The notes: generated by a model not told the origin, from the sequence alone. A stretch of 64,000 bases of DNA from Sulfitobacter sp. EhC04 (GCF_001650875.1 NZ_LXYI01000009.1:248001-312000); one strand, 5' to 3'. Shown: positions 49,653 through 62,656, counted from the stretch's first letter. Numbers and translations are program-made.

Positions 49653-52247
49653 TTAGAATTCTTCCCATCCGTCAGCATCCACGTCCTGCGACATGTCCAG
49701 CGCGGCGTTGCCCTGGGTGGCCGGGGCCGCGACCCGTGGCTGGGCCACGGGCACCGGCGCTGCAGCAGGTCTGGATACCGCCGCAACCGCTGTTTCGCCA
49801 TTCAGCCGGAACCGCGCCACCGCAGCCGCCAGCGCATCGGCCTCGGCTGTCAGGGCATGGCTGGCGGCGGTGGTTTCCTCGAACATGGCGGCGTTCTGCT
49901 GGGTGACGTGGTCCAGCTCGTTGACGGCGGTGTTGATCTCGGCCAGGCCGCTGGACTGTTCCCGTGCCGATGAGGCGATGTTCGACACCCGGTTCGAGAT
50001 TTCGGAGACGGAGGTCACGATGGCGGCCAGCGCGGAACCGGTCCGGTCCACCAGATCAACACCCTGACTGACCTGTTCGCCGCTGGAGGAGATCAGCGCG
50101 TTGATCTCGCGCGCGGCATCCGAAGACCGTTGCGCAAGGGCGCGCACCTCGGTTGCGACAACGGCGAAACCGCGCCCTGCCTCACCGGCGCGGGCAGCTT
50201 CGACCCCCGCGTTGAGCGCAAGCAGATTGGTCTGGAAAGCGATATCGTCGATGACAGAGGTGATTTTCGAGATTTCCTGGGACGAGGTTCTGATCCCGTC
50301 CATGGCCGCCACCGCCTGCCGTGCGATATCTCCGCCCTGCTGGGCATTCTTCTGCGCTTCGGCGGACATTCTGCTGGCATCGTCAGCCCCTTCGGCGGCA
50401 GAGCGCACGGACACCGTCAGCTCATCAAGGGCCGCGGCGGTTTCCTCAAGGGTTGCCGCCTGTTTTTCCGTCCGGCGCGACAGGTCATCGGCGGCAGAGG
50501 TGATTTCGGCAGTTTCGTTGCGGATTGAATCCGAATTATGCATGACCGCCGACATCGCTTCGCGCAGCGAGTCGACTGTGCCGTTGAAATCGCGGCGCAG
50601 CTTTTCATAAGAGGCCGGTACATCGCTGGTCAGGTCGGCCCGCAGATCACCATTGGCCAGCTTGTTCAGCGCGTCGCCAAGCAGCGCGACCACATTCGCC
50701 TGCTCCGCGGCGCTTTCCTCGCGGGCTGCTTCAGCGGCACGCATGGCGTGATCCTGCTCCGTCACGTCGTTGCCCAGGAAAATCAACCTGTGTGGCTTGT
50801 CTTGATGGTCGGTCAGAACGGAGAAACTGCCGTCAATCACGAAGGTTTTTTGCGCATGAAAGCTAAAGACGTTGAAGCGCCCCCGCATGGGCTCTCCGGA
50901 AATGACCTTGCTTACAAACTTGCTGCCATCTTCGTCGCCTTCAATGTTCTTGGCAAACATCGTGGCCAGGTTGCAGGCGCGGGTGTCCTCCTTGGTCCCG
51001 TCAATCAGGTCAAGGAAGTTCTGGTTTGCATCCTGTATCTTGCCCTTCAGATTGTATTCCACTGTCAGTTGGTTCGAATCCAGTGCGTGATGCAAAGCAG
51101 CGTTGCGCTGCGCATCGGTCCGGTCTGTCCATTCGATAACGGATCCGATCAGTTCCCCCTCCTGCCCCAGCGCAGCATTCAGGGTGATCCGCAACAGACG
51201 CTCCCCCAACTGGACCATCTGTTGGACAGCCTCGGTTCCGCCCCGCAGGGCGCCACCCTCAACCTGTGCGACAACGCCCCGGAGCGGTTCGAAGCTGCGC
51301 AGGTCGGCACCAATCAATGTTTGACCGCTGACCCCTGGCCATACTTTTGTCAGTTCTTGCAGATTGGCCTTCACCAGTTCCTCACATGCGGGATTGGCAA
51401 AGATCACCCGAAAATCACGATCCACCATCATCAAAGATGCCGAGGACCCGGCAAAGGCCGCGCTTTTGAATGCGGTCTCATGGGCGGCTTCGTCTGCATC
51501 GCGCAGAACCGCGCGCAGCGCCTCAAGTTGGGCGGCCATCATGCCGATCTCATCCCGGCGGGCCGTATGTGGGACGCCAGTTTCATAGTCGCCCTGCGCC
51601 ACGCCCCCCATGCAGCGGCCCAGTCCGGCGAGGGGAACGGAGATCAATTTGTACAGCAGATACGCCGCGCCAGCCAGCGCGCACAGCAGGGCCACCAGCC
51701 CTGCCAGAAGGCTTAGAAGGGCCGATGTCTTGTAATCTGCCAGAATGAATTCATCCGTCCAACGCGTTGCGATGGCACCGACCACCAGGTTTTCGCCACC
51801 GAAGGTGACAGGCGTCGCCATGATCAGCCTGTTCTGGTCCACGACAGGCCCCCCGTTTTCCGCCGCTTCCCTGGCGAAGGCGAGCAATTCGGCCTCGGGC
51901 GGCGGCCCTTGCTCTGCCTGAAGCGCTGTCCCCGCCGCATCGACGGCCACAGCCGCCACAGCATCCGGTCTGGAGTTTTCCAGGGTGCCCGCCACGATTT
52001 CGGACAGGGCGTCATGGTTCTTGAACTTGATCGCCCCGCCCAGTTGCAGGGCAAGCAGGTCGGTCATTTCCGTCGCGCGGGTCATGATCGCCTGGTGCAG
52101 GCGCTGCTGCGCGGATCGGGTGTTGATCACCTCGATCGCGGCAACGACACCAACCGTGCAAAACGCCACAACAAGAGCGGTCTTGAAAAACAGGCTGCGC
52201 ATCGGATGAACGCGGTCAAGTCTCGTAGCCGGTTCTGACATTGGCAT
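49653..52247 (-). CDS. methyl-accepting chemotaxis protein with PAS domains
   Basis: 864 aa. Helix TM1 is about 18-38 and TM2 about 186-208. Between them lies a short periplasmic sensor, with a HAMP domain after TM2 ([20 protein letters not shown]). Two PAS domains follow ([20 protein letters not shown] and [20 protein letters not shown]). The signalling domain carries the conserved tip [20 protein letters not shown]. The C-terminal DGWEEF is an xWxxF-type tether for the methyltransferase CheR/CheB. It begins at the ATG in GAAGGGAAAATG (52247). Ligand unknown. Confidence 0.93.
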   Translation of the reverse strand: MPMSEPATRLDRVHPMRSLFFKTALVVAFCTVGVVAAIEVINTRSAQQRLHQAIMTRATEMTDLLALQLGGAIKFKNHDALSEIVAGTLENSRPDAVAAVAVDAAGTALQAEQGPPPEAELLAFAREAAENGGPVVDQNRLIMATPVTFGGENLVVGAIATRWTDEFILADYKTSALLSLLAGLVALLCALAGAAYLLYKLISVPLAGLGRCMGGVAQGDYETGVPHTARRDEIGMMAAQLEALRAVLRDADEAAHETAFKSAAFAGSSASLMMVDRDFRVIFANPACEELVKANLQELTKVWPGVSGQTLIGADLRSFEPLRGVVAQVEGGALRGGTEAVQQMVQLGERLLRITLNAALGQEGELIGSVIEWTDRTDAQRNAALHHALDSNQLTVEYNLKGKIQDANQNFLDLIDGTKEDTRACNLATMFAKNIEGDEDGSKFVSKVISGEPMRGRFNVFSFHAQKTFVIDGSFSVLTDHQDKPHRLIFLGNDVTEQDHAMRAAEAAREESAAEQANVVALLGDALNKLANGDLRADLTSDVPASYEKLRRDFNGTVDSLREAMSAVMHNSDSIRNETAEITSAADDLSRRTEKQAATLEETAAALDELTVSVRSAAEGADDASRMSAEAQKNAQQGGDIARQAVAAMDGIRTSSQEISKITSVIDDIAFQTNLLALNAGVEAARAGEAGRGFAVVATEVRALAQRSSDAAREINALISSSGEQVSQGVDLVDRTGSALAAIVTSVSEISNRVSNIASSAREQSSGLAEINTAVNELDHVTQQNAAMFEETTAASHALTAEADALAAAVARFRLNGETAVAAVSRPAAAPVPVAQPRVAAPATQGNAALDMSQDVDADGWEEF

Positions 52248-52397
52248 TTTCCCTTCGAAGAACAGATTCGGCCCGACGCCGGGCGATTACGCTGAACCAT
52301 AGGGACCCATGTCTTACGACCCGCTTAACGCAACCACGGGCACCAGCGGGGTCGGCGCGCGCCAAATGCGTCGGATTTTAAGTAAACCGCCGTTGGT

Positions 52398-53324
52398 TCA
52401 GGCCTGCGGACCGTCTTCGGGCGGGGTATCAACCGCCACTTCGGCGGCCTCCCGCACCAGTTGGGCAAACCTGGCCTGATGCCGGGTCAGCGGGCTGGTC
52501 TTGCGCCAGATCATGCCGACCGTGCGCTTGGGCTGCGGCCCGGCAAAGGGCACCCAATCCACCGCGGCCGAACGGGTTTCCACCCGCACGGCCATCTGCG
52601 GGATCACGGTAACCCCGATCCCCGAACCCACCATCTGCACCAGCGTGGCCAGCGAACTGCCGTCCAGACCGGTGCGCGGGACCGACGCGGGACGGTTGCA
52701 GAACGCCAGCGCCTGGTCGCGGAAACAATGGCCCTCTTCTAGCAGAAGCACCCGCATGTCAGCCAGGTCCCTGCCGCTTGGCACCGGTCGGCCAGCAGCG
52801 GTTTTCGGCCGGACAAAAACAAAACTCTCGGAAAAGACCGGAATCTCGGTGAGAGAGGAAGCAGAGACCGGCAGTGCCACGATCGCAGCGTCCAGCCGAC
52901 CATCCTGCAATTCCTGCACCAGCCGTGATGTCAGCGTCTCGCGGACATGCAGGTCAATGCCGGGATAGGCTGCCGTCAGGGGACCAATCAGCCGGGGCAG
53001 CAGATAGGGCGCGATTGTCGGAATGATGCCAAGGCGAAACTGCCCCGACAGATCGCCCTGCGCCTCGCGGGCGAAATTCTCAAGCGCCTCGACCTGTTCC
53101 AGCACCGCGCGCACATGGCCTGCGAACTCCTCGCCGAATGCGGTTGGGCGCACTTGCCTCGGCCCCCGCTCGAACAGCGGTTTGCCAAGGGCGGTTTCCA
53201 TCTCTTTGATCTGGGTAGACAGGGCCGGTTGCGAAATCGCGCAAACCTGGGCCGCGCGGCCGAAATGCCGCTGCTCCGCAACCGCCTCAAAATAACGAAA
53301 CTGTCTTATGGTGAGATTCTTCAT
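52398..53324 (-). CDS. oxyR: hydrogen peroxide-sensing regulator OxyR
   Basis: 308 aa. LysR HTH at about 4-60 (MKNLTIRQFRYFEAVAEQRH, QPALSTQIKEMETALGKPLF). The redox pair Cys200 and Cys209 in LLEEGHCFRDQALAFC corresponds exactly to C199/C208 of E. coli OxyR. Oxidation to a disulfide activates katG. Divergent from katG with 96 bp between; a half-site of an OxyR box overlaps its start codon. Confidence 0.94.
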   Translation of the reverse strand: MKNLTIRQFRYFEAVAEQRHFGRAAQVCAISQPALSTQIKEMETALGKPLFERGPRQVRPTAFGEEFAGHVRAVLEQVEALENFAREAQGDLSGQFRLGIIPTIAPYLLPRLIGPLTAAYPGIDLHVRETLTSRLVQELQDGRLDAAIVALPVSASSLTEIPVFSESFVFVRPKTAAGRPVPSGRDLADMRVLLLEEGHCFRDQALAFCNRPASVPRTGLDGSSLATLVQMVGSGIGVTVIPQMAVRVETRSAAVDWVPFAGPQPKRTVGMIWRKTSPLTRHQARFAQLVREAAEVAVDTPPEDGPQA

Positions 53325-53337
53325 AACCTTAAACTAT
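53323..53337. promoter_or_regulatory. candidate OxyR-binding half site
   Basis: ATAACCTTAAACTAT fits the OxyR pattern ATAG-N7-CTAT at seven of eight fixed bases. A second half site 7 bp downstream (ATCAGCAAATCCAAC) is weak. It is placed 83 bp upstream of katG and at the start of oxyR, where control of both would be expected. Confidence 0.45.
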
Positions 53338-53396
53338 CAGCACAATCAGCAAATCCAACTTATAAATCCCCGCGCACCGGGTTATAACGATTCTAA

Positions 53397-55646
<2,250 letters not shown>

Positions 55647-55668
55647 TCCGGGTTTGAATGTGAAAAGG

Positions 55669-55694
55669 CGGCGCCCCCCTCCGGGGCGCCGTTT
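55669..55694 (+). terminator. terminator of katG
   Basis: CGGCGCCCC (55669-55677) pairs with GGGGCGCCG (55683-55691) and TTT follows. It lies 23 bp after the katG stop. Confidence 0.75.
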
Positions 55695-55742
55695 GCGTTT
55701 GTGGCGCTTGCATGGGGCACGCTAAATGTTCGATATGCGCCC

Positions 55743-56747
55743 ATGACCAAAGTTGAACCCGATCACCTGACCTTCCTCACCCGGCATGGCCACGGCCAGG
55801 CGGTGCTGACCCCCCTGCCCGGAGATGCCTCTGCCCGGCGGTATCTCAGGGTCAGCGGTGCCGACCTGCTGCTGATGGATGATCGCCATGATCCAACCGG
55901 CTTTGACGCCTTTGTCCGCCTTGCCCGGCACCTGCGCGACCTTGGATTGAGCGCGCCAAAGGTATGGGCCACGGATGCAGGCAAGGGTCTGGCGCTGATC
56001 GAGGATTTCGGCACCGCGACCTATGGCGCGCTGCTGGACCAGGGCGCGGACGAGATGGCGCTGTACGAGTTGGCCATCGACGCGCTGGTGCACCTGCATG
56101 CGGCCCCCGCCGCAACCCGGATCGAGGTGCCGCATTACAGCATGGACATGCTGCTGGACGAACTCAGCATCTTTTCACACTGGTTCCTGCCCGCCCTGCG
56201 CCCCGACCTGTCCCCGGTTGACTTTGACGGTCCTTGGCGCGCGCTGTGGCAGAAGGCTTTGACCCCGCTGGAGAATGGCCGCAACACCCTTGTTCTGAGG
56301 GATTTTCACATCGACAACCTGATGTTGCTGGCAGACCGGAACGGCGTCGCAGGCTGCGGAATGCTGGATTTCCAGGATGCGGTGCTGGGACCGGCGGAAT
56401 ATGATCTGGTGTCCTTGCTTCAGGATGCGCGGCGCGATCTGGCGCCGGGGCTGGAGGCGCGTCTGCTGGCTCGATACCTGGCCGCCGTCCCCGCCGAGAT
56501 GGGCGCCGATGCCGACATCCGGCACCGCTATCACCTGCTGGGCGCGCAGCGACACACCCGGATTGCGGGGCTGTTCCCCCGCCTGAACAAGCGCGACGGC
56601 AAACCGGGATACCTGCGGTTCATGCCACGGGTGCTGGGCCAGATGCAGACCGCCCTGCGGGACGCCGGCCTGACGGAAATCTCCGACCACCTTGACGCCA
56701 CCCTGCCCGGCTGGCGCAGCGCCGGGGCACGCCTGTCCTCGGTCTGA
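55743..56747 (+). CDS. AmgK-like sugar kinase (aminoglycoside phosphotransferase fold)
   Basis: 334 aa from MTKVEPDHLTFLTRHGHGQA. The APH fold is recognised by LPGDASARRYLRV, LVLRDFHIDNLMLLAD (Brenner motif HxDN) and GMLDFQDAVLGPAEYDLVSL (metal-binding DFQD). The DFQDAxLGP-type sequence is that of AmgK, which phosphorylates N-acetylmuramate or N-acetylglucosamine in cell-wall recycling. The usual neighbours murU and tsaE are not in this window. A start further upstream (55701) is possible but lacks a ribosome-binding site. Confidence 0.8.
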   Translation: MTKVEPDHLTFLTRHGHGQAVLTPLPGDASARRYLRVSGADLLLMDDRHDPTGFDAFVRLARHLRDLGLSAPKVWATDAGKGLALIEDFGTATYGALLDQGADEMALYELAIDALVHLHAAPAATRIEVPHYSMDMLLDELSIFSHWFLPALRPDLSPVDFDGPWRALWQKALTPLENGRNTLVLRDFHIDNLMLLADRNGVAGCGMLDFQDAVLGPAEYDLVSLLQDARRDLAPGLEARLLARYLAAVPAEMGADADIRHRYHLLGAQRHTRIAGLFPRLNKRDGKPGYLRFMPRVLGQMQTALRDAGLTEISDHLDATLPGWRSAGARLSSV

Positions 56748-56809
56748 AACTGGGAAGACGACTGCACGCGCCCGCGTTTCGAGCAAAAGCGGCACGCTGT
56801 CATTGGCTG

Positions 56810-58036
56810 TCAGGGACCCACATTCTGCACATAGGCGTCCGGCACTTGCGGTGCCTGAACCCCTGCCAGCAGATCATCTGTGGAGGTGGCCTCAAACAGC
56901 CTCAGATCGGCCAGCGCCGCACCATCGACATGAACCGGATCACAGCCCAGCGCCAGGGCGGCATCGGTGGTGATCATCGGCAGGCGATCGCCCAGCGGCG
57001 GGTCCAGATGCGCGGCCATGACCGCAAGCGCCAGACTGGCGCGCGGATCATGCCGCCCGATGGGGCAGAAAGCATCACGCACGTTGTCCGTGCCGATCAG
57101 GCAGCGCACCCCGGCGTTGCGCAGTTCATGCAACCGGGTGATCCCCCGCCGGTCCGGGGTGCCGCCCCCCCGCCCCTGCAGGTAAAGGTTGGTGGTTGGC
57201 AGGGCCGCCACGAACAGACCTGCCTTTGCGATCAATTCAAGGGCACGGGCCAGTTCGGCACCGTCACGGTTCATCAGACTGCAAGCATGGCCACACAGGA
57301 TCGGCCCCTGAAACCCTGTCTCCAGCGCGATCCGAGCGATCAGGACCAGCCCGTCCAACCCGTTCTCCAGCCCCTCATCCACGTGGAAATCCAGCGCGAG
57401 GCCAAAGCGTTCAGCGGCGGCAAACATCGCCCTGATCCCCGCTTCACGGTCCCGGTGCAGATGGACGAAGCCGCCCAGCACGCCGCCGCTGCCCGAGACC
57501 TGTTCTGCGATGGTTTGCGCCAGGCCGGACCGGGCCAGCTTGTCCACCCCCAGAAGCGGCGATTGCTGAACCCTCAGGGGCATTTCCGCGAGCGCCTCTT
57601 TCAGGATCGACCATGCCAGCGGGGCGGACCCGTCGTCGGGCCAGTCGATGTGGCTGCGGACAAGACCACATCCCGCTGCCGCCAGTTCTCTCAGGCCCCG
57701 CATCATCCGGCTGCGCAGATCATCGGTTGTCCAGTTCACATGGTCACGCGCCTGAGCGTCTATGGCGGCACGCAGATCACCGCCCACGGCAGGCAGACGG
57801 TCTGCGGTGTGACATTTGTCCAGATGCACATGTACTTCGGTCAGCGCGGGCAGGATCATGTGGCGCGGGGCTGCCACGTCAGCCGTGGGGCGCAGCCCGG
57901 CAACCCTGCCTCCCCGCACGATCAGGTCGCCTTGCAGGCAATCCCCCATCCGGGTCCCTGGCATCTGCCCAGGCCGCGACAGCACAGAACAGGGCACCAA
58001 CACGTTTGCGATGACACCATCAGCCCGCCCCTTCAT
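56810..58036 (-). CDS. cytosine deaminase-like amidohydrolase
   Basis: 408 aa from MKGRADGVIANVLVPCSVLS. The TIM-barrel metal site is visible in TEVHVHLDKCH (HxH), the DFHVDEGLENGLDGL and GHACSLM stretches with His, and the LIGTDNVRDAF Asp. The pattern GTDN plus HLDKCHT is that of cytosine/isoguanine deaminases (CodA-like), but substrate prediction needs structure comparison. Convergent with the AmgK-like gene; its start has AAAGGTCATGCC. Confidence 0.82.
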   Translation of the reverse strand: MKGRADGVIANVLVPCSVLSRPGQMPGTRMGDCLQGDLIVRGGRVAGLRPTADVAAPRHMILPALTEVHVHLDKCHTADRLPAVGGDLRAAIDAQARDHVNWTTDDLRSRMMRGLRELAAAGCGLVRSHIDWPDDGSAPLAWSILKEALAEMPLRVQQSPLLGVDKLARSGLAQTIAEQVSGSGGVLGGFVHLHRDREAGIRAMFAAAERFGLALDFHVDEGLENGLDGLVLIARIALETGFQGPILCGHACSLMNRDGAELARALELIAKAGLFVAALPTTNLYLQGRGGGTPDRRGITRLHELRNAGVRCLIGTDNVRDAFCPIGRHDPRASLALAVMAAHLDPPLGDRLPMITTDAALALGCDPVHVDGAALADLRLFEATSTDDLLAGVQAPQVPDAYVQNVGP

Positions 58037-58120
58037 GGCATGACCTTTCGAAGATCTACAGTATGGCGTTTGACCTGAAGCACCCCTTATCACTTAGAGC
58101 GCTGAAATCAGATTGTAAAA

Positions 58121-58204
58121 TGGTGCGGGTGAAGGGACTCGAACCCCCACGCCATAGGCGCCAGAACCTAAATCTGGTGCGTCTACCAATTCCGCCACAC
58201 CCGC
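58121..58204 (-). tRNA. tRNA-Leu (TAG)
   Basis: 84 nt with encoded CCA (58121-58123). The acceptor stem is GCGGGTG/CACCCGC, the anticodon loop CCAGA-TTTAGGT-TCTGG gives TAG (58168-58170), there is a long variable arm CGCCTATGGCG, and the T arm is GGGGG-TTCGAGT-CCCTT. Type II tRNA as expected for leucine. Reads CUA and other CUN codons. Confidence 0.97.
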
Positions 58205-58367
58205 ACGCGGCCCCATTCGCGGCCTGATGCGCTGATTACCAAACCCGATGACGATAGGCGAGAGCAAAAAAGCCGCCCTGCCAGTCTAAAAAAAGGCAAG
58301 ACATTAACAAGTTGTTGTCATATGTTGGGGATAACCTGAGGCAGGTACAGATAAGAAAGAGACGCCC

Positions 58368-58889
58368 ATGAAACCGAATACGGTCGGGCGCGTAGGCGAC
58401 GAAGATCGCCATGCGGGCCAATACACCCCCTACGCCGTCCTGGATACAGGACTGGTCCAAGGTGCCATGTTGCTGACGCTTGACGGCGAAATTCCGGTGG
58501 AATTTCTCTCTGTCGGTGACAAGATCATCACCCGCGACACCGGTATTTCCAAGGTCAAACACATCCAGCGCAGCACCCGCGCCGTGCATCAGATCGGCCT
58601 GTCGGCAGGGTCGCTGGGCCATACCCGGCCCGAGCGGGACGCTATTCTAGCCGGGGACCAGATGATCCTGATCCGTGACTGGCGGGCGCGCGCGCTGTTC
58701 AATTCCGAACGCGCGCTGGTGGCGGCACGGACGCTGGTGGACAATGAGTTCATCACCGATCTGGGCACCCATGAGACAACGCTGTACCAGGTTTTCTGCG
58801 ACGGGCCGCATATCCTTTATGCCGACGGTCTGGAACTGGGCACTGCCGACGCCGCAAAAGCACGCGGCGCTGTTTTGCACGCGGCCTAG
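58368..58889 (+). CDS. Hint (hedgehog/intein) domain protein
   Basis: 173 aa. Hint domain is seen in LTLDGEIPVEFLSVGDKIIT, RDTGISKVKHIQRSTR, a later LILIRDWRARALFNSERALV-type region (DQMILIRDWRAR) and the closing THETTLYQVFCDGPHILYAD. No N-terminal Cys of an active self-splicing intein is present; such Rhodobacterales proteins are not known to splice. The stop codon TAG lies on the TA of an inverted-repeat element (58887-59047); before insertion it would have read TAA. Confidence 0.78.
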   Translation: MKPNTVGRVGDEDRHAGQYTPYAVLDTGLVQGAMLLTLDGEIPVEFLSVGDKIITRDTGISKVKHIQRSTRAVHQIGLSAGSLGHTRPERDAILAGDQMILIRDWRARALFNSERALVAARTLVDNEFITDLGTHETTLYQVFCDGPHILYADGLELGTADAAKARGAVLHAA

Positions 58890-59047
58890 GGTCAGGCCCC
58901 ATCAATGTCGCACCTCTGGCGCCAAAGCCGCGAAATTTCAGTGGTTTGAGCCGTGCAGCAACTAACGGGTTAATTGCAAATGGCTCACGCCGCTGAAGTG
59001 AAGCGGCTTTGACGCCAGCGGTACGACATGAATGGGGCCTGACCCTA
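58887..59047. mobile_element. MITE-like inverted-repeat element with TA duplication
   Basis: A 157-bp core (58889-59045) flanked by TA on both sides. Its ends are inverted copies: TAGGGTCAGGCCCCAT is shared exactly, and over the first 45 bases 40 are identical; the pairing continues with gaps to about base 66 (54 of 66). The rest of the core is a short non-paired centre. The size, TA duplication and terminal inverted repeats are those of a miniature element mobilised by a Tc1/mariner-IS630 type transposase, which is not in the window. It sits at the shared stop dinucleotide of two convergent genes, and the folded RNA may also serve as a terminator. Confidence 0.75.
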
Positions 59048-60703
59048 AAGCCCCAGCTCGCGAAAAACCTGCGGCAATTGCTCCGGCAGATCTTCCGCGA
59101 TCAACCCGGGGCCAAAGTGCCGCGCACATTCCACATGCAGATATACGGCCAGTTCAGCGACAGCAAACAGGCCCGCGCTTGTCTGTCCTGCCGCAAGACC
59201 GGCGATCATGCCCGCCAGCACATCGCCTGCCCCGGCTGTTGCAAGCCAATGCGCTTCACGGCCATAGGCCGCCACATGCACTGATGCGCCGCCTTCGGGA
59301 TTGGCGATGACCGTATCCACACCTTTCAGCAGGATGATGCAGCCCGCGCGTTTTGCCGCCTCTCGCACCACGTCGACCTTGGATTTGCCCTGTCGCTGCG
59401 ACGGGCCGAGATCTGGAAACAGCCTCTCGAACTCCCCTTCATGGGGCGTCAGGATGGTGCGGGCGTGGGTATGGGCAAAAAGCGCTGCGGGGTCTTGGGC
59501 AAAACTGCTCAGCGCATCGGCATCCAGCACCACCACCGGATCGCGCCAGTCACGGGGGCCTGCGCGGCGGCTCAATACCTGCTCGACCAGGGACCGCGTG
59601 CGGGGTGTCACGCCCATACCCGGCCCCATGCAGAAACCGGTCACCCGCGCGTCTGCGACATTGGCCAGCGGCACATCCTTTTTCAGGGGGCGCAGCATGA
59701 TCGCGTTCAATTGGCAGGCGTTCTCGATCAGCGCGGCGGGCGGGCAGAGCACGGTCACCAGACCCGCCCCGGTCCGCAAGGCAGCGCGGGCGGCAAGACG
59801 GGCCGCACCACCCTGTCCGACACCCCCCGCAAACACCGCCACATGACCGAAATCGAACTTGTGACCCGCGATACCGGGCTTGGCCATCACGGACTTCAAC
59901 CACATGCGCGGCTTGACGGCACGCCCGCCGAAGACGGGTTCAACCAGCCGGATGCACTCCGGATCCGGTTCTTCCATGACGGACCGCCGCCCGGGTGCTG
60001 CACCGCTCAGGCCGATGTCCACCGCGCGCACCTCACCACACAGGATCGGACCCATGGCAAGGTAATGGCCCGGTTTCGGGCTGTGGAAGGTCACGGTCAG
60101 GTCGACCGTGTTCATGGTTCTGGGCCATGCACTGCCTGACGCCTCGACCGCATCCATATCGACGGCAGTCATGCCGGTATCCAGATTCAGCCCCGATGGG
60201 CAATCGACCGCCATGCGTCTGATCAAGCGCGGCTGTTTCCACGCATTCATCGCGCCCACGTCCAGCACCTGCGCGACCGCATCGGGCACCGGGCGCGACA
60301 GACCGATGCCAAAGACCGCATCGATCCAGACATCCGGGCGCGGCCCGGTGAAAACGGTGGCGGTGTCCAGCGCAAGAACCGGCTCCTCCGCCGCCCAAAG
60401 GTCGTGATTGGCCTTCGCGTCTTGAGGCATCCGCGCGGGATCACCGAAAAGATGCACACGCACCGTCCAGCCCATCGCTCGCAACAGCCGCGCGATGACA
60501 AAGCCGTCGCCGCCGTTGTTACCCGGCCCGCACAGCACGACGGCGCTGCGGTTGCCTTCTGCCATCTCGGGCCATCGCGCCAGAATCGCATCCACCACGC
60601 CCTGTCCGGCACGTTCCATCAATGTGCGGCCCGTGACAGCGCCGCTGTCGATCTGGGCTTTTTCAAGGGCGCGCATCTGGCTGCTGCTGAGTAATTCGGT
60701 CAT
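59045..60703 (-). CDS. nnr: bifunctional NAD(P)HX epimerase / dehydratase
   Basis: 552 aa. The N-terminal YjeF_N epimerase (about 1-210; RTLMERAGQGVVDAILARWP, CGPGNNGGDGFVIARLLRAM) and C-terminal ADP-dependent dehydratase (about 265-540; GHVAVFAGGVGQGGAARLAA, VLDADALSSFAQDPAALFAH, TPHEGEFERLFPDLGPS, HWLATAGAGDVLAGMIAGLA) are complete. The fused enzyme repairs hydrated NADH and NADPH. The stop codon TAG lies on the TA of the inverted-repeat element; both its TA flank and the first G of the element form the codon. Confidence 0.95.
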   Translation of the reverse strand: MTELLSSSQMRALEKAQIDSGAVTGRTLMERAGQGVVDAILARWPEMAEGNRSAVVLCGPGNNGGDGFVIARLLRAMGWTVRVHLFGDPARMPQDAKANHDLWAAEEPVLALDTATVFTGPRPDVWIDAVFGIGLSRPVPDAVAQVLDVGAMNAWKQPRLIRRMAVDCPSGLNLDTGMTAVDMDAVEASGSAWPRTMNTVDLTVTFHSPKPGHYLAMGPILCGEVRAVDIGLSGAAPGRRSVMEEPDPECIRLVEPVFGGRAVKPRMWLKSVMAKPGIAGHKFDFGHVAVFAGGVGQGGAARLAARAALRTGAGLVTVLCPPAALIENACQLNAIMLRPLKKDVPLANVADARVTGFCMGPGMGVTPRTRSLVEQVLSRRAGPRDWRDPVVVLDADALSSFAQDPAALFAHTHARTILTPHEGEFERLFPDLGPSQRQGKSKVDVVREAAKRAGCIILLKGVDTVIANPEGGASVHVAAYGREAHWLATAGAGDVLAGMIAGLAAGQTSAGLFAVAELAVYLHVECARHFGPGLIAEDLPEQLPQVFRELGL

Positions 60704-60761
60704 CTCGCCACCGTCCCGGATTTCAATTACGCCTAAAATTTGGGCGCTTTGCCTGTTTTAA

Positions 60762-60830
60762 CACCGCATGGTGCGGATTAACGTAGAACCATGCCGCAGG
60801 GTCAGGACCATATATGGATTCCCCCCTGCC
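60762..60830 (+). promoter_or_regulatory. candidate NtrC site and sigma54-like promoter of glnBA
   Basis: CACC-GCAT-GGTG (60762-60773) resembles an NtrC box with spacing one base short of the usual. A GG (60816-60817) and GC (60828-60829) lie 10 bp apart, as in a -24/-12 promoter, but the surrounding bases (TGGATTCCCCCCTGCC) match poorly. The region controls glnB-glnA, so nitrogen control is expected; the sites themselves are weak. Confidence 0.3.
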
Positions 60831-60837
60831 AAAATGA

Positions 60838-61218
<381 letters not shown>

Positions 61219-61249
61219 ACTGCACTACCTGCCAAAAGGATCACAGCCC

Positions 61250-62656
61250 ATGAGCACCAAAGACTTCCTCAAAAAGATCAAGGACGAAGACATCGACTAT
61301 GTCGATGTTCGTTTCACCGACACGCGCGGCAAGTTGCAGCACGTGACCGTCGTCAGCGATCTGGTGGACGAGGACTTCATCGAAGAGGGCTTCATGTTCG
61401 ACGGCTCTTCCATCGCGGGCTGGAAAAGCATCGAAGCCTCCGACATGAAGCTGATGCTGGATGTCGAAAGCGCCTATATCGACCCCTTCTATGCCGAAAA
61501 AACGATCTGCGTGCATTGCTCGATCGTCGAACCCGACACCGGCGAAAGCTATGAGCGCGACCCGCGCGGCACCGCCGAAAAGGCCGAGGCCTATCTGATC
61601 TCGTCGGGCATCGGCGATCAGTCGTTCTTTGGCCCCGAGGCGGAATTCTTCCTTTTCGATGACGTGAAGTTCTCCAATTCGATCAACAAGGTATCCTACG
61701 AAGTTGATGCGTCCGACGCGTCCTGGAACACGGACACGGATTACGAGATGGGCAACATGGGCCACCGTCCCGGCCTGAAGGGCGGCTATTTCCCGGTCAA
61801 CCCCACCGACGAAGCACAGGACCTGCGCGCCGAGATGCTGTCGACCATGAAACGCCTCGGCATGAAGGTGGACAAGCACCACCACGAGGTTGCCTCCTGC
61901 CAGCACGAACTGGGCCTGATCTTTGGTTCGCTGACCAAACAGGCGGACGAGTTGCAGAAATACAAATACGTGATCCACAATGTGGCCCACGCCTATGGCA
62001 AATCCGCGACCTTCATGCCCAAGCCGATCTATGGCGACAACGGCTCCGGCATGCACGTCAACATGTCGATCTGGAAAGACGGCAAGCCGCTGTTTGCAGG
62101 CGACAAATATGCCGACCTGAGCCAGGAGGCGCTGTGGTACATCGGCGGTATCCTCAAGCACGCCAAGTCGCTGAACGCCTTCACCAACCCCTCGACCAAC
62201 TCCTACAAGCGTCTGATCCCCGGTTTCGAAGCCCCCGTGCTGCGCGCCTATTCCGCGCGCAACCGGTCGGGCTGTGTGCGTATCCCGTGGACAGAATCGC
62301 CCAAGGCAAAACGTGTCGAGGCGCGCTTCCCCGATCCGGCGTCCAACCCCTACCTGTGCTTTGCGGCGCTGCTGATGGCCGGCCTTGACGGGATCAAGAA
62401 CAAGATTGATCCGGGCGAGGCGATGGACAAGAACCTCTATGACCTGCCCGCAGAGGAACTGGCGGACATCCCGACAGTCTGCGGCAGCCTGCGCGAAGCG
62501 CTGGAAGAACTGCAGGGCGACATGGATTACCTGCTGGCCGGTGACGTGTTCACCCGCGACCAGATCGAAGGCTATATCGAGCTGAAGATGGAAGAAGTGC
62601 ACAAGTACGAGCACACACCCCATCCGGTCGAATTCGGCATGTATTACAGCTGCTGA
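61250..62656 (+). CDS. glnA: glutamine synthetase type I
   Basis: 468 aa from [20 protein letters not shown]. Signatures: [20 protein letters not shown], the ATP-binding [19 protein letters not shown], and [20 protein letters not shown] with the adenylylation Tyr397. It assimilates ammonium into glutamine; PII and GlnE control it by adenylylation. Completes the glnBA operon. An in-frame N-terminal extension (61166) overlaps glnB and is rejected. Confidence 0.97.
   Translation: MSTKDFLKKIKDEDIDYVDVRFTDTRGKLQHVTVVSDLVDEDFIEEGFMFDGSSIAGWKSIEASDMKLMLDVESAYIDPFYAEKTICVHCSIVEPDTGESYERDPRGTAEKAEAYLISSGIGDQSFFGPEAEFFLFDDVKFSNSINKVSYEVDASDASWNTDTDYEMGNMGHRPGLKGGYFPVNPTDEAQDLRAEMLSTMKRLGMKVDKHHHEVASCQHELGLIFGSLTKQADELQKYKYVIHNVAHAYGKSATFMPKPIYGDNGSGMHVNMSIWKDGKPLFAGDKYADLSQEALWYIGGILKHAKSLNAFTNPSTNSYKRLIPGFEAPVLRAYSARNRSGCVRIPWTESPKAKRVEARFPDPASNPYLCFAALLMAGLDGIKNKIDPGEAMDKNLYDLPAEELADIPTVCGSLREALEELQGDMDYLLAGDVFTRDQIEGYIELKMEEVHKYEHTPHPVEFGMYYSC

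Noticed and set aside
60798-60808. GGGTCAGGACC near glnB as a partial copy of the inverted-repeat element
   Set aside because: The similarity is short and lacks an inverted end; treated as chance.
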